Shown: one piece after another, positions 49,326 to 59,580 of the stretch
Layout of the letters: every line of letters starts with the position of its first letter
Numbering within the stretch: the stretch's first letter is position 1
Source: Vibrio sp. PID17_43
GTDB lineage: Bacteria > Pseudomonadota > Gammaproteobacteria > Enterobacterales > Vibrionaceae
Length of the DNA stretch: 64,000 nucleotides
NCBI RefSeq assembly: GCF_002608565.1
Contig: NZ_LIXM01000024.1
Location: 1-64,000, forward strand
Direction: 5' to 3'
The notes under the pieces: model-generated
Database searches by the model: none
What the model was told of the DNA's origin: nothing
What the model saw: the letters and a program-made list of their open reading frames with translations, nothing else
Made by a program: the position numbers and the translations under genes

Positions 49326-49934
49326 ATGGTACTAGTAGGTCGTCAAGCCCCTGACTTTACTGCTGCAGCTGTTCTAGGTAACGGCGAAATCGTTGATAAC
49401 TTCAACTTTGCAGAATTCACTAAAGGTAAGAAAGCAGTAGTATTCTTCTACCCACTAGATTTCACGTTCGTTTGCCCATCTGAGCTAATCGCATTCGACA
49501 ACCGTCTAGCTGATTTCCAAGCTAAAGGTGTTGAAGTAATCGGTATTTCTATCGATTCTCAGTTCTCTCACAACGCATGGCGTAACACTGCTATCGAAGA
49601 TGGCGGTATCGGTCAAGTTCAATACCCTCTAGTTGCTGACGTTAAGCACGAAATCTGTAAAGCATACGATGTTGAGCACCCAGAAGCAGGCGTTGCTTTC
49701 CGTGGTTCTTTCCTAATCGACGAAGATGGTCTTGTGCGTCATCAAGTCGTAAACGACCTACCACTAGGCCGTAACATCGATGAAATGCTACGCATGGTTG
49801 ATGCACTAAACTTCCACCAGAAGCACGGCGAAGTATGCCCAGCACAATGGGAAGAAGGTAAAGCTGGTATGAACGCATCTCCAGAAGGTGTTGCAGCGTT
49901 CCTATCTGAGTACGCAAGCGACCTAAGTAAGTAA
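49326..49934 (+). CDS. Typical 2-Cys peroxiredoxin (AhpC/TSA family)
   Basis: This 202-residue peroxidase reduces H2O2 and organic peroxides with thiols. The peroxidatic Cys is C50 in FYPLDFTFVCPSE and the resolving Cys is C171 in HGEVCPAQW, the typical 2-Cys pattern. A GGIG loop (93-96) resembles the GGLG loop of overoxidation-sensitive enzymes. The C-terminus YASDLSK lacks the YF motif. It resembles Prx1/TSA-type proteins more than AhpC, and no ahpF gene follows. Divergent oxyR suggests peroxide-inducible expression. Codon use looks biased to the preferred set, consistent with high expression. Confidence 0.95.
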   Translation: MVLVGRQAPDFTAAAVLGNGEIVDNFNFAEFTKGKKAVVFFYPLDFTFVCPSELIAFDNRLADFQAKGVEVIGISIDSQFSHNAWRNTAIEDGGIGQVQYPLVADVKHEICKAYDVEHPEAGVAFRGSFLIDEDGLVRHQVVNDLPLGRNIDEMLRMVDALNFHQKHGEVCPAQWEEGKAGMNASPEGVAAFLSEYASDLSK

Positions 49935-50037
49935 TAGACTACACAGCCCAAGCTCAACGGGCGTGTTGGTTGGATGTATATAAAGCAAAAGCTATCGCGG
50001 AAAAATCGCAAACGCCAATCAGTCTAAGTAAAGTCAT

Positions 50038-50072
50038 AAAAAAGCCCAGAGTCGCTCTGGGCTTTCTTTTTA
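50038..50072 (+). terminator. Terminator after peroxiredoxin
   Basis: A perfect 11-bp stem AAAGCCCAGAG / CTCTGGGCTTT with loop TCG is followed by CTTTTTAT. Confidence 0.92.
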
Positions 50073-50205
50073 TCTGCGTTTTTTAACAGCAAAAGAGGCA
50101 AGCCTCACGCAAAAATTTTACCTCTATTTCCCTCTGTCTCAGTGCAGATTCCCCCTTTACGTCCTGCTAGTATTTGCTGTAATTACAACAATTCAGGACA
50201 GCCTC

Positions 50206-50949
50206 GTGAACACTCAACTTGAAGTCTGTATTGATAACATTGAATCTCTTCACAATGCGATTACTGGCGGTGCAACCCGCATCGAACTCTGCTCTTCTCT
50301 CGCTTTAGGTGGCTTAACCCCAAGCTACGGCTTTATGCAGCAAGCTGCTAGACGCTCTACCATTCCGGTTTACGCGATGATTCGCCCACGCCAAGGCGAC
50401 TTTTTCTACAGTGAGGAAGAAGTCGAAATGATGCGTTGGGATATTGAAGCCGTCAAACAAGCAGGCTTGAACGGTGTCGTACTCGGTGTGTTGACTCAAG
50501 ACGGTGATATCCATATGCCTTATGCCACAGCGCTGTGTGAATTTGCTCAAGCGCTTGGTTTAGGCGTGACCTTCCATCGTGCCTTTGACCAGTGTCGTGA
50601 CGCTGAAAAAGCTTTAGAAAAAGTGATTAGCTTAGGCTGTGAACGCATTCTGACTTCTGGTTTAGCACCTTCTGCGCCGCAGGGTGTTAAGATTATCAAA
50701 GCGCTGGTTATACAAGCACAAGGGCGCATTGCGATCATGGCCGGTGCGGGTGTCAATGCCAATAATGTTACTTCATTAATTAAGCAAACTGGCGTGGGTG
50801 AAATCCATCTTTCCGGAAAAACAACACGACCAAGCCACATGATCTTTATCGCCGAACAAAGCAAGATGGGCGCTGCTGATATGGATGACTTTACGATTCC
50901 AATTACCAGCACTGAAGCTATCGCAAAAACGGTAACCGCTCTCAATTAA
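50206..50949 (+). CDS. cutC: CutC family protein
   Basis: This 247-residue TIM-barrel protein belongs to the CutC family, historically linked to copper homeostasis though the role is unsettled. The N-terminus [20 protein letters not shown] and [17 protein letters not shown] are canonical. [13 protein letters not shown] near residues 122-134 and the following [13 protein letters not shown] are also family motifs. The start is GTG at 50206 with AGGA about 8 bases upstream. It precedes ppk2 by 66 bases. Confidence 0.92.
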   Translation: MNTQLEVCIDNIESLHNAITGGATRIELCSSLALGGLTPSYGFMQQAARRSTIPVYAMIRPRQGDFFYSEEEVEMMRWDIEAVKQAGLNGVVLGVLTQDGDIHMPYATALCEFAQALGLGVTFHRAFDQCRDAEKALEKVISLGCERILTSGLAPSAPQGVKIIKALVIQAQGRIAIMAGAGVNANNVTSLIKQTGVGEIHLSGKTTRPSHMIFIAEQSKMGAADMDDFTIPITSTEAIAKTVTALN

Positions 50950-51015
50950 AGGCGTTCAAATCCCGTTTTTAGTTATCGAATGCTAACATATTGATAACTA
51001 AGGACGGGAGGGACT

Positions 51016-51792
51016 ATGCCAAAGCTAAAGAAAAAGGAATACGAAGAAGAACTCGAAGCGCTGCAAATTGAACTGGTGAAACTTCAAGAGTGGGTCAAAC
51101 ACAAAGGACTCAAAGTCGTGGTTCTATTCGAAGGGCGAGATGCTGCAGGCAAAGGTGGTGTCATTAAACGCATTACTGAGAAACTTAACCCTCGTGTTTG
51201 CCGCATTGCTGCACTGCCCGCCCCCACAGAAAAAGAAAAAACACAGTGGTACTTTCAGCGCTATGTCGCCCATTTGCCTGCGGCAGGTGAAATCGTGCTA
51301 TTTGACCGCAGTTGGTACAACCGTGCTGGAGTAGAGAAAGTCATGGGTTTTTGTACTCACGATCAATACGAAGAATTTCTCCGCTCTTGTCCTGAGTTTG
51401 AGCGCATGTTGTTACGCTCTGGCATCATCCTCATAAAATATTGGTTCTCAGTATCAGATGAAGAGCAGGAAAAACGCTTCTTAGAACGCATTCATACCCC
51501 GATCAAGCGCTGGAAGTTCAGCCCAATGGACTTAGAATCTCGTAACCGCTGGGCGGAATACTCCGAAGCCAAAGACAGAATGTTTGCTTACACAGACACC
51601 AAAAACAGCCCTTGGTGGGTCGTTCCCTCTGACGATAAAAAGAAAGCTCGATTAAACTGCATCAGTCATTTACTCAGTCAAATTGATTACCAAGAAATCA
51701 AATACTCTCATATAGAGTTACCAGAATTAAATAAAGAAGGTTACATTAGAGCACCTATCGGGGATCAGATGCTTGTTCCGGATAAATATTAG
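51016..51792 (+). CDS. ppk2: Polyphosphate kinase 2 (PPK2)
   Basis: This 258-residue P-loop kinase transfers phosphate between polyphosphate and nucleotides. A Walker A is in LFEGRDAAGKGGVIKRI near residues 37-53 and a Walker B-like DRSWYNRAGVEKVMGFC near 97-113. These are the PPK2 family signatures of a one-domain enzyme. A perfect GGGAGG site lies before the ATG at 51016. A LysR gene follows 9 bases downstream, so they are co-transcribed. Together with ppk and ppx 8 kb away, the cell carries both kinase types near its Pst system. Confidence 0.93.
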   Translation: MPKLKKKEYEEELEALQIELVKLQEWVKHKGLKVVVLFEGRDAAGKGGVIKRITEKLNPRVCRIAALPAPTEKEKTQWYFQRYVAHLPAAGEIVLFDRSWYNRAGVEKVMGFCTHDQYEEFLRSCPEFERMLLRSGIILIKYWFSVSDEEQEKRFLERIHTPIKRWKFSPMDLESRNRWAEYSEAKDRMFAYTDTKNSPWWVVPSDDKKKARLNCISHLLSQIDYQEIKYSHIELPELNKEGYIRAPIGDQMLVPDKY

Positions 51793-51801
51793 AGATTAAC
51801 C

Positions 51802-52734
51802 ATGGCAAAAGACCTGTTTATTAACCTTGACCTAAATCTACTCAAAACCTTTTTGGTATTAATGCAAGAACGAAATATGCGTAAAGCTTCGCAGCGTCTG
51901 TTCGTCTCTCAACCCGCGATCAGTCAAGCATTACAAAAACTGCGTAATCACTTCGATGACGAGCTGTTTGTGAAAGTAAAAACAGGTCTTGAGCCAACCT
52001 CTTTTGCAGAATCTCTTGCGAATACTATTACCCCTCATATTGATGGTTTAGCGGCGGCGGTTAACCGTTCTCATCAGTTTGAACCAGCAGAAGTCGATAA
52101 TAAAATCCGTATCGCACTAGCCCCTATTACGATGACTTGCCTGCCCGGCTTTCTCTTCGAACAGATGCGAACCCTCGCCCCAAATGCCCAACTTGAACTG
52201 GTCGGCTGGTCAAACAGCACTGTGGATGAAATCTTAAAGGGGGAAACCCTCATGGGAGTAAACTACGAGTTACTCCTTACTAACAAAGAAATTTATGCGC
52301 CTAAAATACTCGATTTGAAAGGACGAATTTTTGTTCGTGAAGGTCACCCAATCACCAAGTCACACGTCGAACCTAAAGACTTAACTGGCTATCCCATCGC
52401 GTCGTTAATTTCTCCAGGATGGAACGACAAGTTCAGCTATGCTTCTCACCTACTCACTCAAATGGATATAGAGCATACGGTTGGTTTTCGCTCAGAGTTC
52501 GTTATGGCAATCATTGATGTAATCAAACATACCGACATGTATTTGCCCCACTCCAACTTATTTCCAATCGATCAATTTCCTGGTTTAAGAGCGTTAGACG
52601 TAATTATCGATGATCAATTACAAACGAAGTCTGTGCATTGCCACATGCACGTTCGAAACCGCAACAATCCTCTTGTAAAGTGGTTAGCAGAGCTTATTCA
52701 GCAAGGTCTACAACTACAAACTGATAAGATTTAA
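51802..52734 (+). CDS. LysR-family regulator co-transcribed with ppk2
   Basis: This 310-residue LysR-type regulator has a helix-turn-helix at about residues 12-60 (LNLLKTFLVLMQERNMRKAS and LFVSQPAISQALQKLRNHFD). The effector domain starts near 90 and resembles the NodD/LeuO side of the family. The start codon lies 9 bases after the ppk2 stop. Targets are unknown. LysR genes usually control divergent neighbours, so being downstream and co-directional with ppk2 is less common and suggests feedback or a remote target. Confidence 0.82.
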   Translation: MAKDLFINLDLNLLKTFLVLMQERNMRKASQRLFVSQPAISQALQKLRNHFDDELFVKVKTGLEPTSFAESLANTITPHIDGLAAAVNRSHQFEPAEVDNKIRIALAPITMTCLPGFLFEQMRTLAPNAQLELVGWSNSTVDEILKGETLMGVNYELLLTNKEIYAPKILDLKGRIFVREGHPITKSHVEPKDLTGYPIASLISPGWNDKFSYASHLLTQMDIEHTVGFRSEFVMAIIDVIKHTDMYLPHSNLFPIDQFPGLRALDVIIDDQLQTKSVHCHMHVRNRNNPLVKWLAELIQQGLQLQTDKI

Positions 52735-52871
52735 TTATCACCAAGATAACAATAGCCACTTAGCCATAAATCAAACTTTTCAATAAGATAGCCCTACTTC
52801 AAAAGGGAGATAGAAAAGCGATTGCTTACAGTATGGATGCTGTTCCTCGTTTACTTATTGAGAGATCAGAC

Positions 52872-53510
52872 ATGACAAACAAGATTGCTAAGTTAACCGC
52901 GGCTTGCACCCTACTTGCTTCATTTGGTTCGTTTTCTGCGGTTATTCCTGACCGCCCGAATCCAGGTATCCCAACAAATCCTATTCAAGGGGTACCTGAA
53001 CAACCTGTTCTTCCTGAGGTAGACAACGGTGTTCCTGGGGTTCCTGATCGTCCACGTCCAGACATGCCACCAACGCCACCAGTAGAAGCGGCCCCAGAGC
53101 AACCAACACTGCCGGAAAAAGATAACGGTATTCCGAGTATTCCGGATCGCCCAACCCCTCAGTTGCCATCAAACCCAATTGAGAACAATCCTACGGACGA
53201 TCGCTTACACAATCTTGAAAATCTAGCAGTGGAGTACGATTACCGTTTGAATCAACAAGCCGAGCAAATGGATGGGATTCGTGCAAGTTTGCATGCGGTT
53301 ACCAATGCTCGCCCGTATGCGACAAATGGTGAACTCGCTATTGGCGCTGGCATTGGTTTCGCAGGCAGTAAAGAAGCGGTAGCTTTAGGTGGTGCGTATG
53401 GCTTAACCGATCAAGTGAGCTTATCTGGCACGTTCCATTACGAGTCTTCTGGTAAATATTCATCGTCTGAAATGGCTGGCGGTGTCGGTGTACAATTCAC
53501 ATTCAAATAA
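52872..53510 (+). CDS. Very short YadA-type trimeric autotransporter, Pro-rich
   Basis: This 212-residue exported protein has a signal peptide in residues 1-23 (MTNKIAKLTAACTLLASFGS, cleaved near SFSA). It then carries two and a half repeats of about 32 residues, each beginning PDRP (26, 58, 91) and including PEQPxLPExDNG. A short coiled-coil region (LHNLENLAVEYDYRLNQQAE, about 112-131) follows. The C-terminal 70 residues (RASLHAVTNARPYATNGELA to VGVQFTFK) match the YadA membrane anchor. There is no adhesive head domain. I chose ATG 52872 because the signal peptide begins there. The role is unknown. Confidence 0.8.
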   Translation: MTNKIAKLTAACTLLASFGSFSAVIPDRPNPGIPTNPIQGVPEQPVLPEVDNGVPGVPDRPRPDMPPTPPVEAAPEQPTLPEKDNGIPSIPDRPTPQLPSNPIENNPTDDRLHNLENLAVEYDYRLNQQAEQMDGIRASLHAVTNARPYATNGELAIGAGIGFAGSKEAVALGGAYGLTDQVSLSGTFHYESSGKYSSSEMAGGVGVQFTFK

Positions 53511-53561
53511 GAGTCTAATAAAGAAGTCCACTGCCAAGGATGGCGTAATCTAGGTAGATAT

Positions 53562-54041
53562 ATGAAACACACTCTCTCTTTACTCACGCTTATTCTCGCG
53601 CCCATTTCCGCTCACTCTGCTGGATTATTTATATCGCCAGAAGTCAAAATTGGCTCATTTCGTGGGGCAGGTATCCAACTCGGAACCAATGATATCGCGG
53701 GTTTTGATGCCTTGTACTTTGACTACTCACAAGTCACTTATAAAAGCGGTAACTTTGATGAAACCATTGATGCATACCGCGTCGGCTTTCAACATTGGTT
53801 TGATCATCGACCTCTGATGGGGTTTCAAGCCAGTATAGGCACTGCGGTTTATGATGGAAAATACAGGGAGGAACAAAGAGATACGACAGGATTGAGTATT
53901 GGTGGCGCGTATGTGTATCAAGTCAATTCGATTCTCTCGGTAAGAGCTGGTGCAGATCTCGATATCTTTAAAGACGATAAAACCCACACCTTTACCGACA
54001 CTGCCGTACAGTTCTCTGTGGGTTTTGGTCTTCGTCTGTAA
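53562..54041 (+). CDS. Small outer-membrane beta-barrel protein, unknown
   Basis: This 159-residue protein has a signal peptide (MKHTLSLLTLILAPISAHSA). The mature chain consists of alternating hydrophobic and polar stretches and ends VQFSVGFGLRL, a C-terminal strand typical of barrel proteins. About eight strands can be counted, such as ALYFDYSQVTYKSG and IDAYRVGFQHWF. No specific family is recognised. It lies 51 bases after the YadA-type gene, in the same direction, and may share its transcript. Confidence 0.7.
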   Translation: MKHTLSLLTLILAPISAHSAGLFISPEVKIGSFRGAGIQLGTNDIAGFDALYFDYSQVTYKSGNFDETIDAYRVGFQHWFDHRPLMGFQASIGTAVYDGKYREEQRDTTGLSIGGAYVYQVNSILSVRAGADLDIFKDDKTHTFTDTAVQFSVGFGLRL

Positions 54042-54070
54042 TACTAAAATGTCAAACGCTGTGTTTAATA

Positions 54071-54769
54071 CTATTTTAATGCATCATCAATGCTTTGATC
54101 GCCAAGATGGCGCACATCTTTACCTTTCACAAAGTAAATAATGTACTCACAAATATTCTGGCATCGATCGCCAACACGTTCGATAGCGCGTGCAGACCAC
54201 ATAACTTGCAGAATGTGTGGAATATTTTTCGGGTCTTCCATCATATAAGTCATCAATTGACGAACTACCGCTTCATATTCGGCATCCAGCTTGTCATCCA
54301 ATTTATGCACTTCCGCAGCCGCTTCCACATCCATACGTGCAAACGCATCGAGCACTTGGTGTAGCATCTGAATCGCTTGACGGCATAATGGTTCTAGTGA
54401 TACTTGAAATTGGCGTTCTTTTGAGGCTGGGCTCTCAATCGCCACTCTGGCAATACGAGTCGCCACATCACCAATGCGTTCTAAGTCAGTAATGGTCTTA
54501 ATGATTGCCATAATCAAACGTAAATCTTTCGCCGTCGGTTGTCGCTTAGCAATGATACGCGTGCAGGCATCATCAATGGACACTTCCATAGCATTCACTT
54601 TGTGATCATCACGCACCACTTTACGCGCCAGTTCGACATCTTCCCTATTCAAAGCTTGAATGGCATACGATAGTTGCTGCTCAACCAAGCCCCCCATGGT
54701 TAATACATGGGTACGAATCGACTCTAGTTCTACGTTAAATTGCCCAGAAATATGGCGTCCAAAATGCAT
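54071..54769 (-). CDS. phoU: Phosphate transport regulator PhoU
   Basis: This 232-residue cytosolic protein damps Pho signalling through PstB and PhoR. Two PhoU three-helix repeats are visible. The motif [20 protein letters not shown] is near residues 37-56, and its second copy is [20 protein letters not shown] near 142-161. It is last in the pstC-pstA-pstB-phoU unit. Confidence 0.96.
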   Translation of the reverse strand: MHFGRHISGQFNVELESIRTHVLTMGGLVEQQLSYAIQALNREDVELARKVVRDDHKVNAMEVSIDDACTRIIAKRQPTAKDLRLIMAIIKTITDLERIGDVATRIARVAIESPASKERQFQVSLEPLCRQAIQMLHQVLDAFARMDVEAAAEVHKLDDKLDAEYEAVVRQLMTYMMEDPKNIPHILQVMWSARAIERVGDRCQNICEYIIYFVKGKDVRHLGDQSIDDALK

Positions 54770-54800
54770 GTTTGTCCTTTATTTTGCGCAAGGTCGAGAC

Positions 54801-55619
54801 TTAACCATAACGACCGGTAATGTAATCTTCGGTTTGTTTCTTCATTGGTGACGTAAAGATCGAATCCGCATCGGAATATTCAATCAATTTTCCCATATGA
54901 ATAAAAGCGGTATGGTCACTAACTCTTGCTGCCTGTTGCATGTTATGGGTAACGATCACGACAGTATATTGGGTCTTGAGCTCATTGATAAGCTCCTCAA
55001 TGGTCAAAGTTGATATCGGATCCAAAGCCGATGTCGGCTCATCTAACAATAACACTTCTGGCTCGATCGCAATTGCTCGTGCAATCACCAAACGTTGCTG
55101 TTGACCCCCTGATAAGCCAAAGGCATTTTCATGTAGACGATCTTTTACCTCATCCCAAAGTGCCGCTGCGCGTAACGAACGTTCTACTGCATCGTCTAAG
55201 GTTCGCCTATTTTTTACGCCTTGTAAGCGTAAACCATACACGACATTTTCATAGATAGACTTAGGAAAAGGATTGGGTCTCTGGAATACCATTCCAACGC
55301 GGCGCCTTAGGGTTGCCACATCGACACTTGGATCGTAAACGTTCTGGCCATGCAAACGCACCTTCCCCGTAACTTTACACCCCTCCACTAAGTCGTTCAT
55401 ACGATTTATGCAGCGTAGCAATGTCGATTTACCACAACCCGACGGACCGATAAATGCAGTCACCCTGCCTTTAGGAATACGCATGGAAATATCGAACAAT
55501 GCCTGTGTCTGACCATAGAAAAGATTAAGATTCTCAATCGAGATCGCCGTTTGTTCATTCGTTAGGTTGTGCACATCTAATGGCGGCTCGTAACCCAATG
55601 TATTATCAAAGTTAAACAT
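54801..55619 (-). CDS. pstB: Phosphate ABC transporter ATPase PstB
   Basis: This 272-residue ATPase has Walker [10 protein letters not shown] near residues 57-65, signature LSGGQQQRL near 169-177 and Walker [14 protein letters not shown] near 189-201. It energises the PstC-PstA permease. It begins 2 bases after the pstA stop. Confidence 0.97.
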   Translation of the reverse strand: MFNFDNTLGYEPPLDVHNLTNEQTAISIENLNLFYGQTQALFDISMRIPKGRVTAFIGPSGCGKSTLLRCINRMNDLVEGCKVTGKVRLHGQNVYDPSVDVATLRRRVGMVFQRPNPFPKSIYENVVYGLRLQGVKNRRTLDDAVERSLRAAALWDEVKDRLHENAFGLSGGQQQRLVIARAIAIEPEVLLLDEPTSALDPISTLTIEELINELKTQYTVVIVTHNMQQAARVSDHTAFIHMGKLIEYSDADSIFTSPMKKQTEDYITGRYG

Positions 55620-55621
55620 GC

Positions 55622-57295
55622 TTAATCTTGTCCTAATGTTCTGTATTTCTCGCGCAGATTATTTCGAATACTGATTGCTGTTAAGTTTAGTCCGACAATG
55701 ACGGTCACGAGTAAGAAAGACGTTGCGTAAACCAAGGGTCTAGCGGCCTCGATATTCGATGTCTGAAAGCCGACATCATAAATATGAAAGCCTAAATGCA
55801 TAAACTTTCTGTCTAAATGCACGTAAGGAAATTGTCCGTCAACCGGCAAACTTGACGCCAATTTTACCACGCCTACCAGCATCAATGGCGCAACCTCTCC
55901 TGCAGCACGCGCTATCGCCAAAATTAAACCGGTAATGATGGCTGGGGTTGCCATCGGCAATATCACCCGCCAGAGGGTTTCAAACTGTGTCGCTCCCAAC
56001 GCCAAAGAGCCATGTCGCACGGAGCTTGGAATACGAGTTAAGCCTTCCTCTGTCGTCACAATCACAACAGGTAATGTTAATACCGCAAGCGTTAATGCTG
56101 ACCACAATAAACCTGGCGTACCAAATGTCGGCGCAGGTAAGCGTTCCGCATAGAAAACATTGTCGATTGACGCACCGATCGTGTAAACAAAAAAGCCCAA
56201 ACCAAATACGCCATAAACAATTGACGGCACCCCCGCAAGGTTTATCACTGCAATGCGGATGATTCGAGTCAATGCGTTATTTTTCGCGTATTCGTGTAGA
56301 TAAATGGCCGCAATCACACCCAACGGCATCACAATAATCGACATGATAATGACTAAGAATACCGTGCCAAATATCGCAGGGAAAACCCCACCTTCGGAGT
56401 TAGACTCACGCGGGTCTTGCGACAAAAACTTCCATACTTGTTTGCCCCAATGTCCGACCTTCTCCGGCAACGACATTTGGTTTGGATACCAGTAATCCAA
56501 AATATCTTCTAGGGGAATGGCGACTTGTGTGCCTGTCATGTCCTCAACGATCAATGCATAGTCAGAAAACCCGAGGCGTAAGCCATCAATCTGAGCGTCA
56601 AGCTGAGTCAACTCTTTTTCAATATTGGCTTTTTGGATACTGTTCTTCACAAGGAATTCGTTGGTAATGGTGTCATTGAGCTCATGTTTGCGTTTATCTA
56701 AACGCAATTGCTCTAACTGCCAACCTAACCCTTTCACTTGGTCATCCACCAGCATATCGATTTCATGACGTAGGGTCTCTGCATCTTCCAGCTTTTTATT
56801 GAGCCGTGCCCGAATGTCATTCTCGTAACGGATGTCGCCATCTTTAAACGCAATGAACTTCCCGAAAAAGTATCCACCACTGCTGCGCTCAATCACCGCC
56901 CACTCATCCGGCGTGGTTGGCTCATCAAGCTGCATCTTCAATACCGAGATAAAATCCGCGGGATAAAGCTCACGGTTAGCAATTTTGATGTTAAGGCGAG
57001 TGGCAAACTCTTCATCATGAGCCAGTTTTTTCGCAGCATCTTCTGGTAGGTAACTCCTTGGTACGAAGTTGTGCTCGTAAACCTGACCAACCAGAATCGA
57101 GTTTTCCTGCAGCACTTCGTCCTGCACCGGTGTCAGTGCAGCAACATTCCATTGATAAAGAGGCGCTGGCCAGAAGTAGGTCAACCCCTTCCAACCAATC
57201 AATAGCAACAAGCCTAAAACGGAGAGTAAGCTGATACTCACCGCCCCTCCCGTTAACCATATCCAAGGTGCGCCAGAACGAATCCAATTTAACAC
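55622..57295 (-). CDS. pstA: Phosphate ABC permease PstA, with long N-terminal domain
   Basis: This 557-residue permease is nearly twice the usual PstA length. The permease core occupies about residues 305-557 ([20 protein letters not shown], and the inner loop [18 protein letters not shown]). An extra N-terminal region follows one membrane helix (13-35). It contains a coiled coil from about 165 to 245 ([40 protein letters not shown]). This large region should lie in the periplasm. It follows pstC by 27 bases. Confidence 0.93.
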   Translation of the reverse strand: MLNWIRSGAPWIWLTGGAVSISLLSVLGLLLLIGWKGLTYFWPAPLYQWNVAALTPVQDEVLQENSILVGQVYEHNFVPRSYLPEDAAKKLAHDEEFATRLNIKIANRELYPADFISVLKMQLDEPTTPDEWAVIERSSGGYFFGKFIAFKDGDIRYENDIRARLNKKLEDAETLRHEIDMLVDDQVKGLGWQLEQLRLDKRKHELNDTITNEFLVKNSIQKANIEKELTQLDAQIDGLRLGFSDYALIVEDMTGTQVAIPLEDILDYWYPNQMSLPEKVGHWGKQVWKFLSQDPRESNSEGGVFPAIFGTVFLVIIMSIIVMPLGVIAAIYLHEYAKNNALTRIIRIAVINLAGVPSIVYGVFGLGFFVYTIGASIDNVFYAERLPAPTFGTPGLLWSALTLAVLTLPVVIVTTEEGLTRIPSSVRHGSLALGATQFETLWRVILPMATPAIITGLILAIARAAGEVAPLMLVGVVKLASSLPVDGQFPYVHLDRKFMHLGFHIYDVGFQTSNIEAARPLVYATSFLLVTVIVGLNLTAISIRNNLREKYRTLGQD

Positions 57296-57322
57296 ACGAC
57301 TACTCGCTCTTTTTTTAGTCCA

Positions 57323-59527
57323 CTACAACGCACGATATTTGTCTCTCAATCTCTGACGGACCAACTCAGCTAGCGCGTTCACGGCAAAGGTAAAGACGAA
57401 CAAAATTAATGCAGAAAGAAACAGCAAGCGATAGTGCGAACTGCCCACTTCTGACTCTGGGAGCTCCACAGCAATCGTTGCCGACAAGCTACGTAACCCT
57501 TCCAAAACATTCCAATCCATTAATGGCGTATTCCCCGTCGCCATAAGAACGATCATCGTTTCTCCAACCGCTCTGCCTAACCCCATCATGACCGCAGAAA
57601 ATATACCTGGGCTGGCCGTTAGAAGAACCACATAAATCAACGTTTGCCATGGGGTCGCACCAAGCGCTAACGAACCATCAGATAAATGCTTTGGCACGGA
57701 GAAAATCGCGTCTTCTGCGATAGTAAAAATTGTTGGAATCACAGCAAAGCCCATCGCCAAACCGACGACCAGTGCATTGCGCTGATCAAACCCGATCCCG
57801 TGCTCAGTAAGGAATAAACGAATGTCCCCTGCAAAAAATATTTGTTCTATGCTTGGTGATAGCCACACGCCTAGACCAATCAGCAACAGAATAACAGGCA
57901 TCAGCACTAGAGCGTGCCAACCGTTAGGAAGCCGATTACGCAGGCGCTGTGGAATCAATGCCCACACCCCACCCATCACCATGGTACTCAGCGGTAGGAT
58001 AAACAACAAAACCATTACGGTGATCAAATGGTCTTCAACAATAGGAGCAAACCAAAGACCAGCCAGAAAGCCGATAATAACCGTGGGCAAGGCTTCCATA
58101 AGCTCAATTGAAGGCTTCACAACTCTGCGCATACGCGGCGACATAAAATAGGCGGTGTATATCGCCCCTAACACCGCTAAAGGCACGGAAAATAGCATCG
58201 CAAACATCGCCGCTTTGATGGTACCAAACGCAATGGGCACTAAACTGAACTTTGCCTCAAAATTGTCACTCGCGGAGGTCGACTGCCAAACAAACTTCGG
58301 CTCAGGATAACCTTCATACCAAACTTTTTGCCATAAAGAGGAAAGAGACACTTCTGGATATGGGTTATCGACAGCCGTCACACTAAGCTCATCGTCCTGC
58401 CAGGTGATCAAGTAGCGCTCATTATTCGACATCGCCGCGAAGGTAGGAGCCTGTTGATAGGCACGCTCGAACAACACCAATTTCTCACTCGTGGTGTAGT
58501 GGCTTTGTAATGTACCGTTCGTGTAAAAGCTGTAAAAACCTTTACGGTGTGAATCCGGCAACAAATACTTCAGCTCAGATGCCAGCTTAAAGTCACGGAT
58601 ATGAGTAAGTGTACGTCGTTCTCCCTGTAGAGTGTCAAACCACTGAGAAACTCGACCGTCATTATGGGTCACCAGCAGTGAGTACGCACCAGCGAGAAGA
58701 TCGAGGGTTCTAACGGAATGGTTCTTATCACCCTGAGTTAAATCGATCACTTCACGAACCGTAAATTTATCGTGCTGCTTAATCAGTACAATAAGCTCTG
58801 AACCATTGCGTAAATACAGTATTTGACCGTCTGGGGTCAGCAGCATCTGCTCTGGCGTATCGAAAGCGGATGAAAAGGTGTAATCCACTGTTACAGGCGG
58901 CGAGCCTAATAATTTGGGTTCTTGCCAACGAGCTTTAAGCAAACCACTTTGTGTTTGCCATACTAGAGTATGAGCATTTGGTGAAGTGCTAAAAGCAAAT
59001 GATGCTACGGGATCAGAACTATCCGTAAGCTGCATGTCCATTTGGGGATGCAACTCAATCACTTCTGGTGGGCGTGTATTCTCTCTCAGTGTGGCATTAA
59101 ATTCAGGTTTAAAGAGATGCGCTTCCCCCTTCTCATCGACCAGACCATACCAGCCTAACCCCGGGGATGATTTCGCAAAAGCGACTGGGCTATTGGCTAT
59201 TTGTTGGGTGTATAAAACGGGCTTCGTAGGATCGTCTAATGAGAGAAAGCGCACTTCACCGGATTGAGTGAGTACCAAACCGATTTGAGAGTAATCATCG
59301 ACAGCAATGGCGAGAGGCTTCCCACTTTGGGTCGTACGAGAGGCGTAATTGGTTTCGATCTCTGCATCAGAAAACAGAGGAATGGTCACCATCGCAAGAT
59401 AAACAAAAATCAACACAAGAGCGGCAAGAACGCCAACACCACCGGATGTCACTGCAAGTCGAACTAAACGATCTTTTATCCGTCGTTTTTTATCTTTTTG
59501 CTGCAATGAAAATTCGGCCTGTGCCAT
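57323..59527 (-). CDS. pstC: Phosphate ABC permease PstC, with propeller-like N-terminal domain
   Basis: This 734-residue permease subunit has a membrane helix near residues 27-49. A periplasmic region to about 430 has repeated beta-rich stretches such as LVLTQSGEVRFLSLD and LLTPDGQILYLRNGSELIVL, suggestive of a beta-propeller. The permease core covers about 440-734, with IELMEALPTVIIGFLAGLWF and [18 protein letters not shown]. Typical PstC is near 320 residues. The extension resembles that in some Vibrio and Pseudomonas. A Pho box lies 37-53 bases upstream. Confidence 0.92.
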   Translation of the reverse strand: MAQAEFSLQQKDKKRRIKDRLVRLAVTSGGVGVLAALVLIFVYLAMVTIPLFSDAEIETNYASRTTQSGKPLAIAVDDYSQIGLVLTQSGEVRFLSLDDPTKPVLYTQQIANSPVAFAKSSPGLGWYGLVDEKGEAHLFKPEFNATLRENTRPPEVIELHPQMDMQLTDSSDPVASFAFSTSPNAHTLVWQTQSGLLKARWQEPKLLGSPPVTVDYTFSSAFDTPEQMLLTPDGQILYLRNGSELIVLIKQHDKFTVREVIDLTQGDKNHSVRTLDLLAGAYSLLVTHNDGRVSQWFDTLQGERRTLTHIRDFKLASELKYLLPDSHRKGFYSFYTNGTLQSHYTTSEKLVLFERAYQQAPTFAAMSNNERYLITWQDDELSVTAVDNPYPEVSLSSLWQKVWYEGYPEPKFVWQSTSASDNFEAKFSLVPIAFGTIKAAMFAMLFSVPLAVLGAIYTAYFMSPRMRRVVKPSIELMEALPTVIIGFLAGLWFAPIVEDHLITVMVLLFILPLSTMVMGGVWALIPQRLRNRLPNGWHALVLMPVILLLIGLGVWLSPSIEQIFFAGDIRLFLTEHGIGFDQRNALVVGLAMGFAVIPTIFTIAEDAIFSVPKHLSDGSLALGATPWQTLIYVVLLTASPGIFSAVMMGLGRAVGETMIVLMATGNTPLMDWNVLEGLRSLSATIAVELPESEVGSSHYRLLFLSALILFVFTFAVNALAELVRQRLRDKYRAL

Positions 59528-59563
59528 TTGTCTCTCTACCTTTTTTGACTTAGTACTAGATTA

Positions 59564-59580
59564 TGTCATTAAGATGACAA
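59564..59580 (-). promoter_or_regulatory. Pho-box-like PhoB site before pstC
   Basis: The minus strand reads TGTCAT-CTTAA-TGACAT, two hexamers with an 11-bp period. This fits the PhoB consensus TGTCAT-N5-TGTCAT with one mismatch in the second half. It lies 37-53 bases before the pstC ATG, where it could replace a -35. Confidence 0.65.
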
